From Desmodesmus armatus (Eukaryota > Chlorophyta > Chlorophyceae > Sphaeropleales > Scenedesmaceae): a DNA stretch of 64,000 bases. This document shows positions 1 to 9,450 of the stretch, in pieces. Position 1 is the stretch's first letter. Each line of letters opens with the position of its first letter. The position numbers were made by a program, and so were the translations under genes. The DNA is taken from assembly GCA_007449985.2 (NCBI GenBank), contig VIIQ02000611.1, positions 1-64,000 of the forward strand. Reading direction: 5' to 3'. Below the pieces are notes generated by a model. The model saw only the letters and a program-made list of their open reading frames with translations, was not told the DNA's origin and searched no databases.

Positions 1-1900
1 TTCAAATGTGTTTGAATCAGGGGGGTGGTTCACACACTGAGACCTCAGTTCGGCAGAAGTAAGCCAGGTGGAAGGTCACCGCTGCTGTCTTGGGTCGACA
101 AGTGCAGAGAAATGCTTTTCCGTAACAAAGAATCCCTATGGGGCCCTGCTAGGGCGCAACTGGGCCCTTTTGCCCCATGGCAGTTCGGACGACATTATGG
201 CCGTTGAATGAGAAAGTGAGGTTTGCGTTCAAAGCTCCAGAGCAGCTTACAGCTGGATAGAGCAATCAAGATTTGAATCCCAGGGGCATATGTGCCTGTG
301 TGTTGCCTGATCAGCGCTGGGTTGTGAGCTGCTGCTGTTGCCTTGTTGTGAGACAGTTTGTTGGAGACTGAGACAGCCTGGCCTCGCTGCTGCTGTTGGC
401 GTTCAAAAAGCTGCTTGAGAGTCAGCTCCCTGCTGGTGCGTGGGTGGGTGCACAAGCCATGCAGCTGCTGTTACAGCATGTTGTTGAGGCAGCAGCTGCT
501 GGTCCCCTCCTGGCCATTTTCAGCTGACAGACCCCATTTTTCACATGCAGCTGCTGTGCAGACACTCAAGGCAAGCACTGCAGCTGCCTGTACGATCTGG
601 TAGGTACTTGTTAGCCCTAGCCAGCTGTGTGTAGACCCCTCCCATCTGTCCCTGCATTTCAAGCCTGTGGTCCCAGTGACGGTCTGACTACTTGCTGCCA
701 AAGCGAAGGTTGGTTGACTTTCGCCGTTGGTGCAGCTGCTCGCCCGCAAGCTGTGCCAGGCTGCAGTGCTACCTGGGCAGATCTGATCGCACTCACTTGT
801 CACTCGCTCTGCTGCGCTTGTTTTTGCCCATCTTGCTGCAGCGTTCCAGGCAGGCTGGTGTCGCGGACCTGCATAATCCGCAGCGGTGCGTGTACCAAAA
901 TGTGTGTTTTTGTGCATTGTGAGAGTCTATCTGGTGCAGCGGGGCCATAGACGCCTCAGCTGACTTCAGACTTGAGCAGATGCTAGTGATGTCTGGCGCG
1001 AAACTTCCAAAGGGCTTGCGTGCAGCTCTCGAAAGCAAAATGAATGACTTATGAATGCTTTAAGAGGACCTGTCAAGCACGTCACACTGGCACTGGCCTT
1101 ATCGCGACAAGCCCGCCACACCTGGAAAGCTGGCAGTCTCTGCAGATTGCTTGCTGTTCCTGCTGTGGGCACCGGCTGCTCTCCAGACGCCTGCTGTTCG
1201 TTGAATGCTTGATTTACTACAAACTGACGTTGCTACAGAGGGTGATGTTGATGTAAGCGCGGACCATTGGCCTTTGAACAGGGGTGAAGTTGGCTTGGAT
1301 GCTTCCAGGTTGCTTTCCTTGCGCAGCAAATGAACTCGTTTCGTACTCAATATTATAGCATTCGGCCTCGAGCATGCCTGGTTGCACAGCTGTGAAAGCA
1401 CAGCTGCTAACAGTGCAATACCAGGCACAGTTGACATGACATAACTCCCAGTAGTGCCTGTCTCAAGCACAATGAGGTAAAGATGGGGCATCTAAGCTGC
1501 AAACTCTCTCCACACATACCAGTTTATGTGACAGAATCAATGATTGGACAGCTGCTATGTGTGCTGCCTGCCCAACAGTACACCTGGGTGGGGGCCAGTG
1601 GCACTTCCAACACCCTCTCTCACACACAACCCTGATAACTACATTGATCAAACTTGCAACAACTACATTGAGGGCTGTGCTTTGAATAAACACAGGCTGC
1701 ACTACATCTTGTTAGCTCAGCGGATGCACTGGCCACAGATCATGAAGACACTGATGCTCACCACAGCAGTGGCTGCAGCTGAACCCTAAACCCTATAGGT
1801 GGCATACCCTGGGAACACACACCCCATGCGCAGCCATGTGCAGGCTTGGACAGCAAACTGCTGCCATGCTGCTGCTGCATCTGCTGCATGCGCTGACGCC
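1..1900. other. Part of the array unit with no recognised gene
   Basis: Short ORFs occur in all frames, but none has a recognisable domain or convincing splice structure. The same stretch recurs at about 4182-6081 and, in part, at 8363-9067. Two small marks are visible. A tRNA-like remnant at 247-283 has GCTGGATAGAGCA followed closely by GATTTGAATCC, resembling A-box and B-box halves with the middle deleted. Two telomere-type repeats (CCCTAAACCCTA) lie at 1785-1796. Confidence 0.5.
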
Positions 1901-4126
1901 TTAGCGGTCGCCTGCATTCGGCCAGTCGCCGTTGCTGCCATGGTGCTGCTTGCCATCTGGATCTGTGAACCACTCATCCTCTCCGGATGCGATAATCCTC
2001 AACACAGTGGGCAGCTTGCGCATGTTGCGCTCCACCCCCCGGTGGTACAGCTCCCCCTTCTCAAACCTCTTAAACACACCCTTGAAGATGCGCCGCAGGG
2101 ACTCACCCGAGAACACAACCCCATGGCAGCATTCATCAAACACCTTGTCTGTTGCTGCTCCCTTGACTGCACCAATGGAGTGCTCCACCAGCTGATCAAT
2201 GTCTGAGCTGTGGGGGGGGAAGCGAAGGCGGCAGCCTTCAGGCAGGGTGATGGTGCCGTAGCGGGACTCGATGATCTTATCCGGGATGTTGGCCTGTATG
2301 CGGACGTTGTCCATCATGATGATGGGGTCCTCACCAGTCACATTCCTAAACTTCTCCACCATCTTGTACAGGTTGTCAGCTACCTCATCAGTAACAGTGC
2401 TTGCTGCGTCTGCTCCATCCTTCCTCTGCAGGTCACGGCATGGCGGAGCAACAGCACGGCAACAGCAAAGGGAGGGAGGCATTGATGAGGAAGGCCTTGG
2501 CAGCACATCAACTGGGGGGGATCAGGGTGAAGAAGCCACACAACAGAGCAGTGACGTGGGTGGACCGTGCTGGCAATGAGTATAAGTTGCTCAAGTCAGA
2601 GAAGAAGCAGCAGTTCATGTGGTGCACTACGGAGTGTCGGGACAAGGTGCAACACTTCAAGTTGTGCACCCCTGACGCTGTGCGCAAGCCTGTCGCACTC
2701 ATGTGCTGCTTCTGCACTTATGAAAGTGGGGCATGGGAGGCTGCTGGCCGTCCTGTTATCCCCCCTGCAGAGTGGAAGTTCATGCAGCTAGTTGCGCAGC
2801 AGCAGCAGTCACAGGAGTGGTGTTGGCAGGTGCACTTGACCGATTGCCATGGTCGCATTGATTTCTACAACTGGAAGCGCGACGTGTATCTACAAGTTGA
2901 CGATTCTTATCACTTCAGGGATGGTTGCAAGAATAAGGCATTTGAGCGTGATTTCAAGTGCAGCAAGGTATGCTGCGAGCGCCGCCTGGCGCTCGTACGC
3001 GCGCATCATGCAGACCTCGCGGCACCAGATATTGTTATGGCAGCTGTTGAATATGCATCGCAGCATAAGGGTGTTGTTTTTACTGCCAGCTACGAGCTTT
3101 CTGGCAAGCCTCACATTGAGAAGCTGTGTGCTGGGGTGGGAGCAGCAGCAGCAACTGCTGCTGATGCCTTTGGAAACCAGCTGGTCAATTTGTAACTGTG
3201 CTCACCTGGTAGACAAAGGGCTCTTTGCCTTCTTGCCCAAGCTTGTTGAACCAGCGGAGGATGTGGGTGGTGCCTGTGGTGAGTTCATAGTACACCAAGC
3301 CGTTCTTGTCGCTGAAGCTGGGGTGTGCTGACACGCATATGAAGAAGTGAACTGTCTGCTGCTTGTCCCCCTTGATCGTTGGCAGCGACACGTAGTCGTG
3401 CAGGGGGAGGTGCTGCAGGTCCACATATGCCCTGACATGCGCATGGGTGTAGGTGTTGTATGTCCAGCGGCCCTCGTCGCACTGCACAATCCTAGCTAGG
3501 ATTGCATTCAGCAACGCCTGTGCGACGTTCCACTCTGCCAGCAGCTGCTTGCAGAAGCTTTTCCGGGCAGCTTTCTCCTTTTCTGTCAGCCGGTACTTCA
3601 ACGCAAAACTGCGCCGCCCGAGGTTGGGATCCTCCCTCATCATGGCGTTGTACAGCTGGTGGGGGGTGCAGTTGTATTTCTGCATGACACCCTTGACAGC
3701 ATCAGACTCCACCGTCGCCTGCCGCACTGTGGTGAAGTAGGATATCAGGGTGATGGTGTGTCCTTTGCGGGTCTTTGTGTGCAGCCTTCCTGCCTTGATG
3801 GCTGTACTAGCTGTTAGGGCATCTTCTCTGCTGATAAGGACAGGGCGGCCTGTGCGGAGGTTGTCCTCGACGTCACCGTACTCCACAAAGTGGTCCCATC
3901 TGCCCTTCAATACAGGCTTGGGATCCTCTGCCAGCTTGTCACCACCAAGCTGCTTGCGCACCTTCTTATATAGTCTGCCGGCAAGGCCATAATCGACCTT
4001 GCCGTCGACGAGAGCCTGGGCGCAAGCCACGACGCATGACTTCCTGGTGGCCGGGGTGTGGCGGTTGTGACCGCTGTGCACAGGCTCCTCCTTAGCTGGT
4101 GCCCTGCGCGTGGTTGAAAACAGCAA
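1901..4126 (-). CDS. DDE-superfamily transposase-like protein, copy 1 (two exons)
   Basis: Exon 1 runs 4126-3206 and exon 2 runs 2425-1901 on the minus strand. They are joined by a phase-0 intron with donor CAG|GTGAGC and acceptor CTGCAG|AGG. The joined reading frame is about 481 residues. Exon 1 has a helix-rich N-terminal part, then VQCDEGRWTYNT, which looks like the first catalytic Asp block. Exon 2 has IIMMDNVRI (second Asp), then LRFPPHSSDIDQLVEHSI. The latter matches the PPYSPDLNPIEH-type third block of Tc1/mariner-like DDE_3 enzymes. There is no ATG between the upstream in-frame stop and 4126, and the first internal Met is far downstream, so the true start is either in an unseen upstream exon or lost. 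Expected role is cut-and-paste transposition; whether it is active is unknown. The class assignment is inferred from motifs only. Confidence 0.7.
2440..3195 (+). CDS. Zinc-binding, restriction-fold endonuclease-like ORF nested antisense in the transposase intron, copy 1
   Basis: A 251-residue ORF starts at ATG 2440 and ends at TAA 3193-3195. It lies wholly inside the 780-nt transposase intron (2426-3205) on the opposite strand. Residues 62-92 carry a Cys cluster (C62, C66, C76, C89, C90, C92) that could form a treble-clef or ribbon zinc site. Residues 130-192 read as WQVHL, then RIDFY (D141), then LQVDDSYHF (D154, D155, H158), then ERDF (D171), then LALVRAHHAD. This order resembles the core of PD-(D/E)XK/VSR (EDxHD-type) nucleases, in which the DNA-cleaving site is an Asp, a hydrophobic-x-Asp strand, a His and a later Asp. 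No intron or promoter was identified. Function is inferred from motif order only. It could instead be an accessory protein of the transposon. Confidence 0.6.
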   Translation: MAEQQHGNSKGREALMRKALAAHQLGGIRVKKPHNRAVTWVDRAGNEYKLLKSEKKQQFMWCTTECRDKVQHFKLCTPDAVRKPVALMCCFCTYESGAWEAAGRPVIPPAEWKFMQLVAQQQQSQEWCWQVHLTDCHGRIDFYNWKRDVYLQVDDSYHFRDGCKNKAFERDFKCSKVCCERRLALVRAHHADLAAPDIVMAAVEYASQHKGVVFTASYELSGKPHIEKLCAGVGAAAATAADAFGNQLVNL

Positions 4127-6081
4127 CAGGGTGCATTTGAAAGCACTGAAGCAGCAGTGCCCAATGGGCTGGGGCTAGGGTTCAAATGGGGTTTAATCAG
4201 GGGGGTGGTCACACATGTGAGACCTTCAGTTCGGCAGAAGTAAGCCAGGTGGAAGGTCACCGCTGCTGTCTTGGGTCGACAAGTGCAGAGAAATGCTTTT
4301 CCGTAACAAAGAATCCCTATGGGGCCCTGCTAGGGCGCAACTGGGCCCTTTTGCCCCATGGCAGTTCGGACGACATTATGGCCGTTGAATGAGAAAGTGA
4401 GGTTTGCGTTCAAAGCTCCAGAGCAGCTTACAGCTGGATAGAGCAATCAAGATTTGAATCCCAGGGGCATATGTGCCTGTGTGTTGCCTGATCAGCGCTG
4501 GGTTGTGAGCTGCTGCTGTTGCCTTGTTGTGAGACAGTTTGTTGGAGACTGAGACAGCCTGGCCTCGCTGCTGCTGTTGGCGTTCAAAAAGCTGCTTGAG
4601 AGTCAGCTCCCTGCTGGTGCGTGGGTGGGTGCACAAGCCATGCAGCTGCTGTTACAGCATGTTGTTGAGGCAGCAGCTGCTGGTCCCCTCCTGGCCATTT
4701 TCAGCTGACAGACCCCATTTTTCACATGCAGCTGCTGTGCAGACACTCAAGGCAAGCACTGCAGCTGCCTGTACGATCTGGTAGGTACTTGTTAGCCCTA
4801 GCCAGCTGTGTGTAGACCCCTCCCATCTGTCCCTGCATTTCAAGCCTGTGGTCCCAGTGACGGTCTGACTACTTGCTGCCAAAGCGAAGGTTGGTTGACT
4901 TTCGCCGTTGGTGCAGCTGCTCGCCCGCAAGCTGTGCCAGGCTGCAGTGCTACCTGGGCAGATCTGATCGCACTCACTTGTCACTCGCTCTGCTGCGCTT
5001 GTTTTTGCCCATCTTGCTGCAGCGTTCCAGGCAGGCTGGTGTCGCGGACCTGCATAATCCGCAGCGGTGCGTGTACCAAAATGTGTGTTTTTGTGCATTG
5101 TGAGAGTCTATCTGGTGCAGCGGGGCCATAGACGCCTCAGCTGACTTCAGACTTGAGCAGATGCTAGTGATGTCTGGCGCGAAACTTCCAAAGGGCTTGC
5201 GTGCAGCTCTCGAAAGCAAAATGAATGACTTATGAATGCTTTAAGAGGACCTGTCAAGCACGTCACACTGGCACTGGCCTTATCGCGACAAGCCCGCCAC
5301 ACCTGGAAAGCTGGCAGTCTCTGCAGATTGCTTGCTGTTCCTGCTGTGGGCACCGGCTGCTCTCCAGACGCCTGCTGTTCGTTGAATGCTTGATTTACTA
5401 CAAACTGACGTTGCTACAGAGGGTGATGTTGATGTAAGCGCGGACCATTGGCCTTTGAACAGGGGTGAAGTTGGCTTGGATGCTTCCAGGTTGCTTTCCT
5501 TGCGCAGCAAATGAACTCGTTTCGTACTCAATATTATAGCATTCGGCCTCGAGCATGCCTGGTTGCACAGCTGTGAAAGCACAGCTGCTAACAGTGCAAT
5601 ACCAGGCACAGTTGACATGACATAACTCCCAGTAGTGCCTGTCTCAAGCACAATGAGGTAAAGATGGGGCATCTAAGCTGCAAACTCTCTCCACACATAC
5701 CAGTTTATGTGACAGAATCAATGATTGGACAGCTGCTATGTGTGCTGCCTGCCCAACAGTACACCTGGGTGGGGGCCAGTGGCACTTCCAACACCCTCTC
5801 TCACACACAACCCTGATAACTACATTGATCAAACTTGCAACAACTACATTGAGGGCTGTGCTTTGAATAAACACAGGCTGCACTACATCTTGTTAGCTCA
5901 GCGGATGCACTGGCCACAGATCATGAAGACACTGATGCTCACCACAGCAGTGGCTGCAGCTGAACCCTAAACCCTATAGGTGGCATACCCTGGGAACACA
6001 CACCCCATGCGCAGCCATGTGCAGGCTTGGACAGCAAACTGCTGCCATGCTGCTGCTGCATCTGCTGCATGCGCTGACGCC

Positions 6082-8307
6082 TTAGCGGTCGCCTGCATTC
6101 GGCCAGTCGCCGTTGCTGCCATGGTGCTGCTTGCCATCTGGATCTGTGAACCACTCATCCTCTCCGGATGCGATAATCCTCAACACAGTGGGCAGCTTGC
6201 GCATGTTGCGCTCCACCCCCCGGTGGTACAGCTCCCCCTTCTCAAACCTCTTAAACACACCCTTGAAGATGCGCCGCAGGGACTCACCCGAGAACACAAC
6301 CCCATGGCAGCATTCATCAAACACCTTGTCTGTTGCTGCTCCCTTGACTGCACCAATGGAGTGCTCCACCAGCTGATCAATGTCTGAGCTGTGGGGGGGG
6401 AAGCGAAGGCGGCAGCCTTCAGGCAGGGTGATGGTGCCGTAGCGGGACTCGATGATCTTATCCGGGATGTTGGCCTGTATGCGGACGTTGTCCATCATGA
6501 TGATGGGGTCCTCACCAGTCACATTCCTAAACTTCTCCACCATCTTGTACAGGTTGTCAGCTACCTCATCAGTAACAGTGCTTGCTGCGTCTGCTCCATC
6601 CTTCCTCTGCAGGTCACGGCATGGCGGAGCAACAGCACGGCAACAGCAAAGGGAGGGAGGCATTGATGAGGAAGGCCTTGGCAGCACATCAACTGGGGGG
6701 GATCAGGGTGAAGAAGCCACACAACAGAGCAGTGACGTGGGTGGACCGTGCTGGCAATGAGTATAAGTTGCTCAAGTCAGAGAAGAAGCAGCAGTTCATG
6801 TGGTGCACTACGGAGTGTCGGGACAAGGTGCAACACTTCAAGTTGTGCACCCCTGACGCTGTGCGCAAGCCTGTCGCACTCATGTGCTGCTTCTGCACTT
6901 ATGAAAGTGGGGCATGGGAGGCTGCTGGCCGTCCTGTTATCCCCCCTGCAGAGTGGAAGTTCATGCAGCTAGTTGCGCAGCAGCAGCAGTCACAGGAGTG
7001 GTGTTGGCAGGTGCACTTGACCGATTGCCATGGTCGCATTGATTTCTACAACTGGAAGCGCGACGTGTATCTACAAGTTGACGATTCTTATCACTTCAGG
7101 GATGGTTGCAAGAATAAGGCATTTGAGCGTGATTTCAAGTGCAGCAAGGTATGCTGCGAGCGCCGCCTGGCGCTCGTACGCGCGCATCATGCAGACCTCG
7201 CGGCACCAGATATTGTTATGGCAGCTGTTGAATATGCATCGCAGCATAAGGGTGTTGTTTTTACTGCCAGCTACGAGCTTTCTGGCAAGCCTCACATTGA
7301 GAAGCTGTGTGCTGGGGTGGGAGCAGCAGCAGCAACTGCTGCTGATGCCTTTGGAAACCAGCTGGTCAATTTGTAACTGTGCTCACCTGGTAGACAAAGG
7401 GCTCTTTGCCTTCTTGCCCAAGCTTGTTGAACCAGCGGAGGATGTGGGTGGTGCCTGTGGTGAGTTCATAGTACACCAAGCCGTTCTTGTCGCTGAAGCT
7501 GGGGTGTGCTGACACGCATATGAAGAAGTGAACTGTCTGCTGCTTGTCCCCCTTGATCGTTGGCAGCGACACGTAGTCGTGCAGGGGGAGGTGCTGCAGG
7601 TCCACATATGCCCTGACATGCGCATGGGTGTAGGTGTTGTATGTCCAGCGGCCCTCGTCGCACTGCACAATCCTAGCTAGGATTGCATTCAGCAACGCCT
7701 GTGCGACGTTCCACTCTGCCAGCAGCTGCTTGCAGAAGCTTTTCCGGGCAGCTTTCTCCTTTTCTGTCAGCCGGTACTTCAACGCAAAACTGCGCCGCCC
7801 GAGGTTGGGATCCTCCCTCATCATGGCGTTGTACAGCTGGTGGGGGGTGCAGTTGTATTTCTGCATGACACCCTTGACAGCATCAGACTCCACCGTCGCC
7901 TGCCGCACTGTGGTGAAGTAGGATATCAGGGTGATGGTGTGTCCTTTGCGGGTCTTTGTGTGCAGCCTTCCTGCCTTGATGGCTGTACTAGCTGTTAGGG
8001 CATCTTCTCTGCTGATAAGGACAGGGCGGCCTGTGCGGAGGTTGTCCTCGACGTCACCGTACTCCACAAAGTGGTCCCATCTGCCCTTCAATACAGGCTT
8101 GGGATCCTCTGCCAGCTTGTCACCACCAAGCTGCTTGCGCACCTTCTTATATAGTCTGCCGGCAAGGCCATAATCGACCTTGCCGTCGACGAGAGCCTGG
8201 GCGCAAGCCACGACGCATGACTTCCTGGTGGCCGGGGTGTGGCGGTTGTGACCGCTGTGCACAGGCTCCTCCTTAGCTGGTGCCCTGCGCGTGGTTGAAA
8301 ACAGCAA
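6082..8307 (-). CDS. DDE-superfamily transposase-like protein, copy 2 (two exons)
   Basis: Second array copy of the gene at 1901-4126. Exon 1 is 8307-7387 and exon 2 is 6606-6082, with the same phase-0 intron (7386-6607). The predicted exon translations are the same as copy 1, including the QCDEGRW, MMDN and HSSDIDQLVEH blocks and the missing initiator ATG. Identity between copies points to recent duplication or collapse/expansion during assembly. Copy 3 of the array is cut at 9067, before reaching this gene. Confidence 0.7.
6621..7376 (+). CDS. Zinc-binding, restriction-fold endonuclease-like ORF nested antisense in the transposase intron, copy 2
   Basis: Array copy 2 of the 251-residue ORF at 2440-3195, with the same Cys cluster and the same RIDFY/QVDD/HF/ERDF series. 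It again fills 756 of the 780 bases of the host intron in antisense orientation. The open frame is intact in both copies, but since the copies are nearly identical this does not by itself show selection. Confidence 0.6.
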   Translation: MAEQQHGNSKGREALMRKALAAHQLGGIRVKKPHNRAVTWVDRAGNEYKLLKSEKKQQFMWCTTECRDKVQHFKLCTPDAVRKPVALMCCFCTYESGAWEAAGRPVIPPAEWKFMQLVAQQQQSQEWCWQVHLTDCHGRIDFYNWKRDVYLQVDDSYHFRDGCKNKAFERDFKCSKVCCERRLALVRAHHADLAAPDIVMAAVEYASQHKGVVFTASYELSGKPHIEKLCAGVGAAAATAADAFGNQLVNL

Positions 8308-9067
8308 CAGGGTGCATTTGAAAGCACTGAAGCAGCAGTGCCCAATGGGCTGGGGCTAGGGTTCAAATGGGGTTTAATCAGGGGGGTGGTCACACATGTG
8401 AGACCTTCAGTTCGGCAGAAGTAAGCCAGGTGGAAGGTCACCGCTGCTGTCTTGGGTCGACAAGTGCAGAGAAATGCTTTTCCGTAACAAAGAATCCCTA
8501 TGGGGCCCTGCTAGGGCGCAACTGGGCCCTTTTGCCCCATGGCAGTTCGGACGACATTATGGCCGTTGAATGAGAAAGTGAGGTTTGCGTTCAAAGCTCC
8601 AGAGCAGCTTACAGCTGGATAGAGCAATCAAGATTTGAATCCCAGGGGCATATGTGCCTGTGTGTTGCCTGATCAGCGCTGGGTTGTGAGCTGCTGCTGT
8701 TGCCTTGTTGTGAGACAGTTTGTTGGAGACTGAGACAGCCTGGCCTCGCTGCTGCTGTTGGCGTTCAAAAAGCTGCTTGAGAGTCAGCTCCCTGCTGGTG
8801 CGTGGGTGGGTGCACAAGCCATGCAGCTGCTGTTACAGCATGTTGTTGAGGCAGCAGCTGCTGGTCCCCTCCTGGCCATTTTCAGCTGACAGACCCCATT
8901 TTTCACATGCAGCTGCTGTGCAGACACTCAAGGCAAGCACTGCAGCTGCCTGTACGATCTGGTAGGTACTTGTTAGCCCTAGCCAGCTGTGTGCAGACCC
9001 CTCCCATCTGTCCCTGCATTTCAAGCCTGTGGTCCCAGTGACGGTCTGACTACTTGCTGCCAAAGCG

Positions 9068-9450
9068 GAGTGTCAAGCACAGGTCAGATCACCTTGGAAA
9101 CTTTAGTAAGATTACTTTTAATCTTTTCAAAAGAAATGAGGAACAATGGGCAATTGTCTTGGGATATTGCGATTGTAACACACGATCTCTCCACTACTGT
9201 CCTAGCGAGGTTCTGTGACAAGGTGTTCTGCAGCTTAGTGCCGCATGTGTTGTCCGTCGTACTCATGAATGTTTGAAGCAGTTTGTGCACCCACCGCACC
9301 TGGAGTCCCAGCCAATTGCCGGAGTAGCTACAGTGACCGGGAGTCTTCTTCCACAAGCAGCCACATTCGCGACGAAGCTTGATTGATCGAACATTCAACA
9401 GCCAACCATCCGTTTGGTGGCGAACGACCGCCCCGGAGCAGCACGGGAAA
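9068..9450. other. Junction and probable 5' flank of the metalloprotease gene
   Basis: Unique sequence between the broken end of the array and the ATG at 9451. It is less GC-rich near 9100-9200 than its surroundings. It presumably holds the promoter and 5' UTR of the next gene; no motif is clear enough to name. Confidence 0.4.

Larger units (their letters stand above)
1..9067. repeat. Tandem array of a 4181-bp unit (two full copies plus a truncated third)
   Basis: Bases from about 53 onward recur exactly 4181 bp downstream, and again at 8363-9067. Copies 1 and 2 look identical across every stretch I compared. The exceptions are the first ~50 bases, where copy 1 has several substitutions and is one base shorter than the starts of copies 2 and 3. 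Copy 3 stops matching after 9067 (unit position 705) and carries one visible substitution near 8994. Each full unit holds a transposase-like gene with a nested antisense ORF. I could not define terminal inverted repeats or a target-site duplication, so the unit may be a transposon with flanking DNA amplified as a block. The array may extend left of the window. Confidence 0.95.

Noticed and set aside
471..917. 148-residue minus-strand ORF in the array unit, repeated at 4652-5098
   Set aside because: Low-complexity Ala/Ser/Cys translation with overlapping ORFs in other frames; repeated only because the whole unit is.
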